DNA of 39,284 bases from a virus (IMGVR_UViG_3300046492_000179:1-39284), one strand, 5' to 3'. Positions 31,492 through 37,600 are shown, numbered from the stretch's first letter. The notes: generated by a model not told the origin, from the letters alone. A program made the numbers and translations.

Positions 31492-31634
31492 TCTTCTTCT
31501 CCCTTGTTGTGGTGGTAGGTGAAAATCAGCATCAGCAGCAGCCCCAGCGCGCACAGCGCCAGCCCGAAGGCCGGATCCACCACCAGTTCGGCGCTGAGGA
31601 TGGCAAGGGCGAGCAGGAGCAGGGCGTTACTCAT
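31488..31634 (-). CDS. small two-span membrane protein (48 aa)
   Basis: Two hydrophobic segments, ALLLLALAILSAELVV and GLALCALGLLLMLIFTYH, and a short charged tail (HNKGEEE). Start and stop overlap neighbours. Function unknown. Confidence 0.6.
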   Translation of the reverse strand: MSNALLLLALAILSAELVVDPAFGLALCALGLLLMLIFTYHHNKGEEE

Positions 31635-31816
31635 GGCTTGGCCTTGTCGACCAGGCCGAGCGCCTGCTTGGCGAACGTCACTTGAATCGCCATCAGTTCG
31701 GGGTCGCGGTGCTGTTCGCGTAGCATGATGCGCTTGGCCCATGCCAGATGATCGTGCCCGCGCGTGGTGTTGTACGGGTGCGTTGCCGCTGCCAGGCGTC
31801 GCCAGTCGCTCATCAT
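31631..31816 (-). CDS. hypothetical small phage protein (61 aa)
   Basis: Contains WRRLAAATHPYNTTRGHDHL and ELMAIQVTFAKQALGLVDKA. Two adjacent ATG codons (31816, 31813) are possible starts; I chose the first because it overlaps the upstream stop (ATGA). Unknown function, encoded directly after the helicase-loader candidate. Confidence 0.6.
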   Translation of the reverse strand: MMSDWRRLAAATHPYNTTRGHDHLAWAKRIMLREQHRDPELMAIQVTFAKQALGLVDKAKP

Positions 31817-32466
31817 TCCCCCATCTTCAAGGTCAGCAGCAGGGCCTTGAGGCGCTGCACGTTCTCGGGCTTCGGCGGGGCCAGCAGCGGATGCTTGGTC
31901 ACGCCGCACATGCGCACGATGTCGGGGCCGTACTCGGGCAGCGCAGCGGTCGCGGCGTCCAGCGTGATCTGGCCCTTCTGCACCGCGTTGCCGAGCATAG
32001 TCACGCGCCCCAGCGGATCGCCGCCGAACGACGGGAAGTAGCGCGGGGCGCGGCCTTCGACCTTGGCCTTCTCGACCAGCCGGTTGTAGGCGTCCTTGAA
32101 GGCCATCCGCGCCGCCACCTTGTCGCCATCCTCCAGCAGCGTCGAGGCAGCGGCCATCGCCTGCGCGATTTCGTCGGTCAGCATGGCCGAATCGCTCTCG
32201 GACTTGGGCATCAGCGACCACGCCTCGTCGGCACCGAGCCACTGCCCTTCGATCTGCGCTTCGCAGCCGCGCACGATGTCGGCCAGATGCGGCTTGAAGT
32301 GGCTGGTTTTCAGGTGGCGGGCGGCAGATGCCCTGACCGTCCCGGCCGGGAAGTGGCGCAGCGCCTCCCACCACATTTCCAGCCTGGGGCCGTCGACCGG
32401 CTGCATGTCGTCGTATTCGGCGCACAGCAGGGCGATGGCTTCGCTGAGTTCTTGTCGGGTCGTCAT
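31813..32466 (-). CDS. putative helicase loader / replisome organiser (217 aa)
   Basis: The N-terminal ~65 residues (LSEAIALLCAEYDDMQPVDG; MWWEALRHFPAGTVRASAAR; HFKPHLADIVRGC) follow the pattern of phage helicase-loader domains of the G39P type: helix, W-x-x-x-L, then a 'phase' helix before F-x-P-x-x-x-D/E-I. The C-terminal half is helical and unassigned. It lies immediately after the DUF1376 initiator-like gene, the usual place for a loader. Function is inferred from pattern and context. Confidence 0.55.
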   Translation of the reverse strand: MTTRQELSEAIALLCAEYDDMQPVDGPRLEMWWEALRHFPAGTVRASAARHLKTSHFKPHLADIVRGCEAQIEGQWLGADEAWSLMPKSESDSAMLTDEIAQAMAAASTLLEDGDKVAARMAFKDAYNRLVEKAKVEGRAPRYFPSFGGDPLGRVTMLGNAVQKGQITLDAATAALPEYGPDIVRMCGVTKHPLLAPPKPENVQRLKALLLTLKMGE

Positions 32467-33314
32467 TCCTGTTCCATCCATTCTTTGAGCACGTCGATCT
32501 GGCGCTGCAAGCCGGGGTTCACCACCGCCGCCGGGCTGGCGAGCTTGGCGAACTTGTCCACGTTGGCAGCCGTCCGGCAAATCAGTTCGATGTCGTCATA
32601 CACGGTGCGGCTGTCGTTCTGGCCCATGTGGTGCGCCGACTTGGCGATGCCGTCCACGGCGCGGCACAAGTCCTCGGCGCTGTAGCCGTCCTTCAGCCGG
32701 GCGCGGATGGCCTTGGACCGCTTGTCGTCCAGCTTGGCGCGATCATGGCCGCGCTTGGTTTGCCAGTAGGAGAAAACCGTTTTGACCTGCGAGCGAACAA
32801 CCGACGTCTCGCCGTCAGGCGGGACAGTGGTTTTGACTTTCTCTCTTGGTTCTTGGTTAGTGGTTAGTGGTTTATGGTTAGGTTGACCGGACGTGCTCAG
32901 CTCGTGCGTTTCTGGTCCACCATTCGTGCACGACTCGTGCTCTGAACGTGCTACGGTTCGTCTGTCGGTCGTGCCACGGTCGTGCTCGCGCCGATCTTTT
33001 TTTGCCTGCTCTCTGGCAATGGCAATCTTCCGATTCACTTCTGCCTTACCGTGGTAGATCGCAAGTTCTTCCTCGATCCGGTTCTGCTGGTAGCGTTCGT
33101 CCTCCAGCACGAAAAATTCATCCAGCACCGCCAGGACCGCCGATTTTTCCTCCTCGGTACGGGCGCGCGCCCAACGCATCGCCTCCAACAATGTGGGGGC
33201 CTGCTCGCGGTCGTAGTAACTGTCGATGATCAGGTTATAGACGCCGTGCTCCAGCGGGGACAGATGCCCAGCCTTCTTGGCGTAGTCCCCAATGTGGCGT
33301 TTGTAGTAGTGCAT
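32463..33314 (-). CDS. replication initiator-like protein, DUF1376 (283 aa)
   Basis: The N-terminal ~90 residues match DUF1376 of YdaU-type phage replication proteins (MHYYKRHIGDYAKKAGHLSP; EHGVYNLIIDSYYDREQAP; DEFFVLEDERYQQNRIEEEL). A long disordered, charged linker (about 105-165) is encoded by the iteron/heptamer DNA described separately. The C-terminal ~90 residues (VKTVFSYWQTKRGHDRAKLD; RSKAIRARLKDGYSAEDLC) are a conserved replication-protein domain. It probably binds the origin in its own gene and recruits helicase via the next gene, as lambda O/P do. The RBS is weak. Confidence 0.8.
   Translation of the reverse strand: MHYYKRHIGDYAKKAGHLSPLEHGVYNLIIDSYYDREQAPTLLEAMRWARARTEEEKSAVLAVLDEFFVLEDERYQQNRIEEELAIYHGKAEVNRKIAIAREQAKKDRREHDRGTTDRRTVARSEHESCTNGGPETHELSTSGQPNHKPLTTNQEPREKVKTTVPPDGETSVVRSQVKTVFSYWQTKRGHDRAKLDDKRSKAIRARLKDGYSAEDLCRAVDGIAKSAHHMGQNDSRTVYDDIELICRTAANVDKFAKLASPAAVVNPGLQRQIDVLKEWMEQE
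32848..32882. repeat. five tandem heptamers, AT-rich side of probable origin
   Basis: Five contiguous 7-bp units on the plus strand: GGTTCTT, GGTTAGT, GGTTAGT, GGTTTAT, GGTTAGG. They lie in the lowest-GC part of the replication gene and directly abut the 11-bp iterons. This is the arrangement of a DNA-unwinding element. Confidence 0.8.
32891..32985. other. phased CGTGC iterons, probable replication origin
   Basis: Seven copies of CGTGC, usually preceded by T or A, start at 32892, 32903, 32925, 32936, 32947, 32970 and 32981. The steps are 11, 22, 11, 11, 23 and 11 bp, so all sit on about the same helix face. The two gaps hold degenerate units. The array lies within the linker part of the DUF1376 gene, as the lambda origin lies within gene O. 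Confidence 0.75.
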
Positions 33315-33328
33315 TGCTCAAAGCACTT

Positions 33329-33442
33329 TCAGAAGAAGCCGGTTAGTAAGACCGGCAGAACGAATACCCGAATGGAGGCACAGGCATACGCCCATGTCGC
33401 TTCTGGAAATGCTTTGGTAAGGTCATCATTTACGCCGTCCAT
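33329..33442 (-). CDS. possible micro-gene in early leader (37 aa)
   Basis: Open frame in the early leader between the predicted promoter and the DUF1376 gene. It starts MDGVNDDLTKAFPEATWAYA and ends in a hydrophobic stretch (VFVLPVLLTGFF). No clear RBS precedes the ATG. It ends 14 bp before the next start, so it might be a leader peptide. Weakly supported. Confidence 0.3.
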   Translation of the reverse strand: MDGVNDDLTKAFPEATWAYACASIRVFVLPVLLTGFF

Positions 33443-33475
33443 TTGTAGGTGTCGGATTACTAGCCCGACAAATCA

Positions 33476-33504
33476 ATTGTGCGCTGGAAATTGATCTTAG
33501 ACAA
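33476..33504 (-). promoter_or_regulatory. predicted early leftward promoter
   Basis: On the minus strand, TTGTCT (33504-33499) and CACAAT (33481-33476) have a 17-bp spacer. The -35 box lies inside the palindrome 33491-33504, so a bound regulator would block or alter transcription of the replication operon. Confidence 0.5.
33491..33504. promoter_or_regulatory. 14-bp palindromic operator-like site 1
   Basis: TTGATCTTAGACAA. It shares the TTGATCT left arm with sites 2 and 3 and is close to the palindrome TTGATCTAGATCAA. It overlaps the predicted leftward promoter. Confidence 0.65.
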
Positions 33505-33512
33505 ATATCCGA

Positions 33513-33526
33513 TTGATCTAAATCAG
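33513..33526. promoter_or_regulatory. 14-bp palindromic operator-like site 2
   Basis: TTGATCTAAATCAG, one base from the FNR/ANR consensus TTGATnnnnATCAA. Its right arm is also half of a perfect 8-bp inverted repeat, TAAATCAG/CTGATTTA (33519-33536). Confidence 0.7.
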
Positions 33527-33540
33527 AACTGATTTATAGT
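33513..33540 (+). promoter_or_regulatory. possible rightward promoter in control region
   Basis: TTGATC (33513-33518) and TATAGT (33535-33540) with a 16-bp spacer on the plus strand. Sites 2 and 3 overlap or abut it. No plus-strand gene lies downstream for 3.2 kb, so it would give RNA antisense to the regulatory operon, or it may be a chance match. Confidence 0.35.
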
Positions 33541-33554
33541 TTGATCTATGTCAA
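33541..33554. promoter_or_regulatory. 14-bp palindromic operator-like site 3
   Basis: TTGATCTATGTCAA, one base from TTGATnnnnATCAA. Centre-to-centre distances are 22 bp between sites 1 and 2 and 28 bp between sites 2 and 3. Confidence 0.7.
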
Positions 33555-33573
33555 TACGCCCCGCGCAGGCAAC

Positions 33574-33594
33574 AAAAAACCCGCGCGAGGCGGG
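33574..33594 (-). terminator. rho-independent terminator of regulatory operon
   Basis: On the minus strand, CCCGC (33594-33590), a 5-nt loop, GCGGG (33584-33580) and TTTTTT (33579-33574). A second perfect hairpin, GTTCCCG/CGGGAAC (33601-33620), lies just before it at the end of the HTH gene. Together they stop leftward transcription before the control region. Confidence 0.8.
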
Positions 33595-33619
33595 CCGGGC
33601 GTTCCCGTGTGCGCGGGAA

Positions 33620-34048
33620 CTACACATGCTGGCGCTGGCGCCCCTTGCGGATGTGGCAAATCAGCGTGGCGTCCACCCCCAGGCGGCGCGCGGCGTCGCA
33701 ATTGCGCTCGGACGAATGCTTGACCTCCAGCACTTGCGCGTCGGTCAGCTTGCCACGGCGCGGCGCGAATTCATCGCGGATCAATGCCATCGCGGTGGGG
33801 CCATCGAACTCGATGCCGGCCAGCTTGCGCAGCTGCGCCATGGTCCAGCCGGTGCGGTCGAGAATCTGCACGATCACCCGCGCGCCGAGCGGCTGGGTGC
33901 GGCTCTGGATGCGGGTCAGGTTGCCGGGGCTGATTTCGAGCAGCCGGGCCAGCTGGTGGTCGTTGGCCGCGCCCAGTGCCTGCGCCGTCGCATGCAGCAG
34001 CCGCACCGGGGTGTAGGCCGGGTCGCTCAGGTCGGGGAAGTCCATCAT
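33620..34048 (-). CDS. HTH DNA-binding protein, putative phage regulator (142 aa)
   Basis: Two helix-turn-helix-like segments are seen: NDHQLARLLEISPGNLTRIQ (about 29-48), as in Cro/C1-type proteins, and SSERNCDAARRLGVDATLIC (about 112-131). The first is followed by ARVIVQILDRTGWTMAQLRK. This could be the repressor or an activator of the nearby control region. It is the last gene of its operon, ended by two hairpins. Two adjacent ATG codons are possible starts; 34048 has a GAGGA upstream. Confidence 0.65.
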   Translation of the reverse strand: MMDFPDLSDPAYTPVRLLHATAQALGAANDHQLARLLEISPGNLTRIQSRTQPLGARVIVQILDRTGWTMAQLRKLAGIEFDGPTAMALIRDEFAPRRGKLTDAQVLEVKHSSERNCDAARRLGVDATLICHIRKGRQRQHV

Positions 34049-34060
34049 CGTATCGGGTCC

Positions 34061-34378
34061 TCACAGGCCAAGGGCCGCAGCCCATGACTGCGCCGGCATC
34101 TGCGCCGGCTCCCAGCGCTGCACGACGGTCTGCTGCGGCGCGGCGTCGACCGGTTCTGGTTCGACCGCCGTCCAGCGGATCAGGCGCACGCCACGTGTCT
34201 TTTCGCGCGTCACCAGCCCGTCGTTCTGCAAGCGGGTCAGGTACATGCCGATCCGCGCCAGATCGAGGCGCACGGCTTCTCGCAGGTCGTGCGTGGTACA
34301 GGATGGGTGGGCTTTGACGAACGCCAGGATTTGCTGCTTCTGGCTGGTCGGCTCGGGTATGCTGTGCTGGTTGGCCAT
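34061..34378 (-). CDS. winged-helix protein, tandem paralogue A (105 aa)
   Basis: A MarR/Rrf2-like winged helix reads QQILAFVKAHPSCTTHDLRE (about 15-34), IGMYLTRLQNDGLVTREK and a basic wing. After a Pro/Glu linker comes a conserved tail, VVQRWEPAQMPAQSWAAALG. It is clearly related to the next gene upstream (paralogue B) in both the winged-helix and the tail, so this is a tandem duplication. Probably a transcription regulator; target unknown. Confidence 0.7.
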   Translation of the reverse strand: MANQHSIPEPTSQKQQILAFVKAHPSCTTHDLREAVRLDLARIGMYLTRLQNDGLVTREKTRGVRLIRWTAVEPEPVDAAPQQTVVQRWEPAQMPAQSWAAALGL

Positions 34379-34381
34379 GGC

Positions 34382-34717
34382 TTACAGTCCGAAAAGAGCC
34401 GACAGCCAGTGTTGTTGCTCTACAACAGGCGGCGTCCACTGCTGCACCGTGACCTGCTTCGGGGCCCCTTCGGCCAGCGGCTCGTAGTCGACCGCCTGCG
34501 CTTCCGTGCCCGCTTCCCAGCGTTGCAGCGGATACGAGGCGCCGCGCGGCAGGCGCTTGATCCGACCGGCCACCCGCAGGCGCCCGAGGCTGACGTTGAC
34601 CGCGTTCTTGCACACGCCGAGGGCGGCGCAAATGTCCTTGGCGGTACAGGCAGGGTGGGCCAGCACGTAGGCTTCGATCTGGGGCGTAAGCGGCACGGCC
34701 GCTGCGGGAAAGGTCAT
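34382..34717 (-). CDS. winged-helix protein, tandem paralogue B (111 aa)
   Basis: Winged helix QIEAYVLAHPACTAKDICAA (about 13-32), then VCKNAVNVSLGRLRVAGRIK, then a linker and the same type of tail as paralogue A (VQQWTPPVVEQQHWLSALFG). Shared features are AHPxCT, an RL helix, an RW after the wing and the final W-x-x-A-L-x-G-L. The genes lie 3 bp apart. The two may form heterodimers or bind each other through the tail. Confidence 0.7.
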   Translation of the reverse strand: MTFPAAAVPLTPQIEAYVLAHPACTAKDICAALGVCKNAVNVSLGRLRVAGRIKRLPRGASYPLQRWEAGTEAQAVDYEPLAEGAPKQVTVQQWTPPVVEQQHWLSALFGL

Positions 34718-34941
34718 GCGATCTCCTTGAGTTCGTCGAACAAGACCTGGCGCGGGTCGGGCCGCACGCGGCGGGTGTGCAGGGCCTCGTAGATGCGCGT
34801 TTCCCCGTCAGCCGGGTCGCAGCATTTGCGGTACTCGTCGGCCATGGCGCGGTCGACGAAGGGCGCGGTGTTGATCGGCTGCCAGCCGGTGGCGGTCAGG
34901 CGCTCCACGTTATAGCCGGCTGAATTGTCGGCACGTCTCAT
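34714..34941 (-). CDS. hypothetical phage protein (75 aa)
   Basis: Contains AGYNVERLTATGWQPINTAP and DRAMADEYRKCCDPADGETR, then a basic stretch, HTRRVRPDPRQV. The GGAGA RBS and the ATG at 34941 overlap the upstream stop. No domain recognised; its tight coupling to the winged-helix genes suggests a regulatory operon member. Confidence 0.65.
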   Translation of the reverse strand: MRRADNSAGYNVERLTATGWQPINTAPFVDRAMADEYRKCCDPADGETRIYEALHTRRVRPDPRQVLFDELKEIA

Positions 34942-35726
34942 GCGGTCTCCTTGAGTGCCTTCTTGGAAAGATACTTTCGTACCGTGTCCTCTTTGCTTAA
35001 CCCTTTTCGCTGACATAAGTAGAAGGATGAGATTGGAATTTTTGCGTGCCGCATCCATTCAGTTGTGAGCATCGTTACTCCATCCACCGTAATGGCGCGG
35101 TCACCGAGCCGATCAGGTCTAAGAAGGTCTGGCAGCTTTATTCCAAGTCGAATTCTCTGGCCAATTGTGTATTCTGAAATCCCTAAGCGTCGACCCCATT
35201 GAGCTATCGTCAGCCGCAATCCGTCATATTCAATGAATACATTTGTTGACGTATTTGAATGCTGCTCCTCAGGGGTCTCCCACCGGCAGTTACTTGGGCA
35301 ATAATTGCCGTTATTGTCGATTCGTCCCAATGAATGCTTTACGCTTGGCTTTGGCCCAAGGTCCCGATAGAAATTCTCAAATACTCGCCATTCGTCGCAG
35401 ACCGAAATTCCGCGCCCACCATATTGCGGGTAACGGTCTACAACAGGATTAGTGCAACGACTCCACATGCGGTTCCATGTCTGGTATTCAGTCGTCTTTG
35501 ACATGCCATGCGTAGCTGCGCGCCTCCCGGTTACCTCCCGCGCCAAGCAGCCGCAGCTCTTTGATTTTCCAAGAGTCAGATTGCTGGTCATGATCAGTTT
35601 TTCTTTGCCGCATTCACACCAGCAAAGATGGTGATATGCCTTCTGTATGACTGCGGCCCTTGGTGCAATAACCGTAAGCCGCCCGAACACATCACCCTCT
35701 TTAACCTTCGATTCTCTCTTTGCCAT
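34938..35726 (-). CDS. homing-endonuclease-like protein (262 aa)
   Basis: The N-terminal zinc module WCECG...SCGC (36-60) is followed by a phage endonuclease core: YQTWNRMWSRCTNP (81-94), YGGRGISVCDEW (102-113) and SLGRIDNNGNYCPSNCRW (132-149). Two helix-turn-helix/NUMOD-like repeats follow (LTIAQWGRRLGISEYTIGQR; TTEWMRHAKIPISSFYLCQR) and would bind target DNA. Visibly lower GC and different codon use from neighbours point to a recently acquired selfish gene. It overlaps the ninG end by 26 bp. Confidence 0.75.
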   Translation of the reverse strand: MAKRESKVKEGDVFGRLTVIAPRAAVIQKAYHHLCWCECGKEKLIMTSNLTLGKSKSCGCLAREVTGRRAATHGMSKTTEYQTWNRMWSRCTNPVVDRYPQYGGRGISVCDEWRVFENFYRDLGPKPSVKHSLGRIDNNGNYCPSNCRWETPEEQHSNTSTNVFIEYDGLRLTIAQWGRRLGISEYTIGQRIRLGIKLPDLLRPDRLGDRAITVDGVTMLTTEWMRHAKIPISSFYLCQRKGLSKEDTVRKYLSKKALKETA

Positions 35727-36375
35727 TTCCGGTCCTCGCTCGCAACTTCATCAAATGCCTTACGCGCTTTCTGAAAATCGCTTTAAACCGCATAAGGTAA
35801 TCATGCGAGAATTTGGCAACTCCGTTGTGATGCTCAATGCGCTCCACCAGTTCAATGCCAATCTTCTCGATTAGCTTGATTCTATACTTGACCGCATTTG
35901 ATGACAAGTGGCGATTGCATTTGACGCATTGCTTGTGAATATTGAGCGTATTTAGGCGGGTTCCTGGGCTTGAACCGGCTGAACGCAGATGCCCGGCGTC
36001 CCAGACATCCGTTTTTGTGATTGGATATGAGACCCCGCAGCTTATGCAGGGCAATGCTTCGTCTCGAAGCCTCACATATGCGTTGACTGCCGCTTGTGCC
36101 TCACGCATGTAATCCGACTTCGTTTTTAGCTTTTCGCGCTTGGCCTTGTCGGCTGCCCGCTCGGCCTTGGCCTTGGCCGCCTTCTGCTTGGCCAATTTCT
36201 GCTCAGCCAGAGCGGCACCGCAGGCCACCGAACACCAGTTGATGAACGGGCGCTTCGGGTCGGGCTGGTAGGGCGCGCGGCAGGCCTTGCACTTGCGCGC
36301 TTTCGGCTTGCCAGTGGCGGGCTTCTGCGCGGCGCGCTTGAATGCGGTCATGACCAGCGGTGCGGTGCGCTTCAT
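35701..36375 (-). CDS. ninG: NinG-like recombination protein (224 aa)
   Basis: Relative of lambda NinG (Rap), a Holliday-junction nuclease acting with the phage recombination genes. An N-terminal four-Cys zinc site (CKACRAPYQ and WCSVACG, C29-C52) is followed by a charged helix. The HNH-like core has PCISCG (109-114), DAGHLRSAGSSPGTRLNTLN (126-145) and HKQCVKCNRHLSSN (147-160), then YRIKLIEKIGIELVERIEHH. The ATG at 36375 overlaps the Cro-like gene stop. The last 26 bp overlap the homing-endonuclease-like gene, so the C-terminus may have been altered by insertion. Confidence 0.88.
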   Translation of the reverse strand: MKRTAPLVMTAFKRAAQKPATGKPKARKCKACRAPYQPDPKRPFINWCSVACGAALAEQKLAKQKAAKAKAERAADKAKREKLKTKSDYMREAQAAVNAYVRLRDEALPCISCGVSYPITKTDVWDAGHLRSAGSSPGTRLNTLNIHKQCVKCNRHLSSNAVKYRIKLIEKIGIELVERIEHHNGVAKFSHDYLMRFKAIFRKRVRHLMKLRARTGNGKERIEG

Positions 36376-36599
36376 GCCTTGGCCGCTGGCTTGCGCACGT
36401 ATTTGACCGACTGCACGCGCTCAAAGCCGGCATCGTCCAGCATGCGCTGGTTCGGGTTCTTCTTTCCCTTCAGCACACCCGACACATAAGCGGGCGTGCA
36501 TCCCCACGCCTTGGCGGCGGCTGTCTGGGTCTTGTAGTTACGCGCAATGTGGACCCGCAACTCCATCTTGATGTCGACGTCGGTTTCTGGTTTTTTCAT
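36372..36599 (-). CDS. Cro/C1-type HTH regulator (75 aa)
   Basis: Helix-turn-helix TQTAAAKAWGCTPAYVSGVL (about 25-44), followed by KGKKNPNQRML, as in small phage Cro-like proteins. The C-terminus is basic (VKYVRKPAAKA). It is transcribed away from the plus-strand early operon, and a palindrome lies in the shared intergenic region, so it probably controls that promoter pair. An upstream in-frame extension exists, but the ATG at 36599 gives the typical length. Confidence 0.75.
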   Translation of the reverse strand: MKKPETDVDIKMELRVHIARNYKTQTAAAKAWGCTPAYVSGVLKGKKNPNQRMLDDAGFERVQSVKYVRKPAAKA

Positions 36600-36653
36600 G
36601 GCAATCTCATCGTTGAACACATAACCATGGTGACACAAAACGCCGCTTTGCAC

Positions 36654-36674
36654 AAGCGCGAAATATTTACGCTT
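36654..36674. promoter_or_regulatory. 21-bp imperfect palindrome, candidate operator
   Basis: AAGCG at the left end and CGCTT at the right end flank an AT-rich centre (GAAATATTTA). It lies midway between the Cro-like gene and the plus-strand promoter at 36692. Confidence 0.45.
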
Positions 36675-36691
36675 ACGGTTGCAAAAAAGCG

Positions 36692-36720
36692 TTGACGCCA
36701 ACCCGATGCCGCGCTAATCT
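36692..36720 (+). promoter_or_regulatory. predicted rightward early promoter
   Basis: TTGACG (36692-36697) and TAATCT (36715-36720) have a 17-bp spacer, 47 bp before the first plus-strand gene. Strong -35, moderate -10. Confidence 0.55.
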
Positions 36721-36766
36721 GTTCTCACTCGGCGGGCAATGGTGCTGGCCGAAACCGGAGATACGA

Positions 36767-37129
36767 ATGAGCAGCAAGCACGCCGAACCCTACGTGTTCA
36801 CCGAACTGGAACTAGCGATCGCCCCCGGCCTGCTGCTGGCCGCCGACAACCGCGTGCCGGTGCTGGTCGAGTTCAGCTACAGCGCGGGCCAGGCAGCGCG
36901 CGACTTCGGCCACCCGGACGATCAGGACGACGGCGTGCCGCCTGAGCTGGAACTGCTGGCGGTCAAGCTGACCAGCTTTGCCTATTTCTCGTCGCTGACG
37001 GAGGGTGATGCTCGGCGCGAATTTGCCCTGAGTGCCGCCACCGGGGCCGACCTGCTGCCGCTGCTGTCGGCGGTGGACGGCAGCACGCTCGAAGATGCGA
37101 TGCTCGCCAGGGTGGCGCGCAAGAATTAG
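36767..37129 (+). CDS. acidic hypothetical early protein (120 aa)
   Basis: First gene of the rightward early operon. Strongly acidic (for example FGHPDDQDDGVPPELELLAV, about 47-66), with few basic residues and no enzyme motif. An acidic, small, first-expressed phage protein could be a DNA mimic or antirestriction factor, but this is only inference from charge and position. GGAG lies before the ATG at 36767. It is followed by an unusual 276-bp AT-rich intergenic region. Confidence 0.65.
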   Translation: MSSKHAEPYVFTELELAIAPGLLLAADNRVPVLVEFSYSAGQAARDFGHPDDQDDGVPPELELLAVKLTSFAYFSSLTEGDARREFALSAATGADLLPLLSAVDGSTLEDAMLARVARKN

Positions 37130-37132
37130 ATA

Positions 37133-37218
37133 GAAAAGTAGTAGCTTTGGTCTTTCTTATGCTTATTTTACTCATATCAACAACCTGCATAAACATTGAT
37201 ATAGGTCAACTACTTTTC
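37133..37218. repeat. 10-bp inverted repeat enclosing AT-rich DNA
   Basis: GAAAAGTAGT (37133-37142) is repeated in inverted form as ACTACTTTTC (37209-37218). Inside is a second inverted pair, ATATCAA (37174-37180) with TTGATAT (37196-37202). Further on, AAGCTTTACGC (37284) and AAGCTTCACGC (37307) are near-identical direct repeats, and AGCCGCGCGGCT (37335-37346) is a perfect 12-bp palindrome. I see no convincing gene in 37130-37405. Confidence 0.7.
37196..37209. promoter_or_regulatory. 14-bp palindromic operator-like site 4
   Basis: TTGATATAGGTCAA, the same pattern as the three sites at 33491-33554 (TTGATnTAnGTCAA shared with site 3). It lies in the leader of the ERF/NinB genes. Confidence 0.65.
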
Positions 37219-37405
37219 AGTTGTGCCATTGCAATTCGATATGGTTGTGGGGCGCAGTGCCGATCCGTACTCTGCGTCTATATAAGCTTTACGCCTTTCC
37301 GGCTACAAGCTTCACGCAACAACAGCGCTCAACCAGCCGCGCGGCTTCCAACTTTATGGACGACTCCGCTTTACCTATATGCAGTGACTAACAACAGGGA
37401 AACAG

Positions 37406-37582
37406 ATGGACGAACAAATACGCCCGAAACACCGCTTGCCGGAACCGCAGCGCCAGGCACTCCGCGAGCAGTACGCCAAGGCCACCGCGCCATGGTCGGG
37501 CAAGGCGCAGCGCATCGAGCCGACGCTGGAGGAACTGGCGCGGCGGCAGGGCGATATCGACAGCGGCAAAATCCCATTCTAA
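37406..37582 (+). CDS. small hypothetical protein (58 aa)
   Basis: Basic, polar peptide (MDEQIRPKHRLPEPQRQALR; APWSGKAQRIEPTLEELARR) with AGGGAA before the ATG. It directly precedes the ERF gene (18-bp gap) and may assist recombination. No domain recognised. Confidence 0.65.
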   Translation: MDEQIRPKHRLPEPQRQALREQYAKATAPWSGKAQRIEPTLEELARRQGDIDSGKIPF

Positions 37583-37600
37583 CGACAACAAGGGGCACAC

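Noticed and set aside
33545-33550. TTGACA on the minus strand at the control region as a -35 box
   Set aside because: No -10 box at 15-19 bp. The hexamer is better explained as the arm of palindromic site 3.
33548-34087. 179-codon plus-strand frame downstream of the possible rightward promoter
   Set aside because: Antisense to the HTH gene, runs through the terminator hairpin and has no RBS; I keep only the promoter as a possibility.
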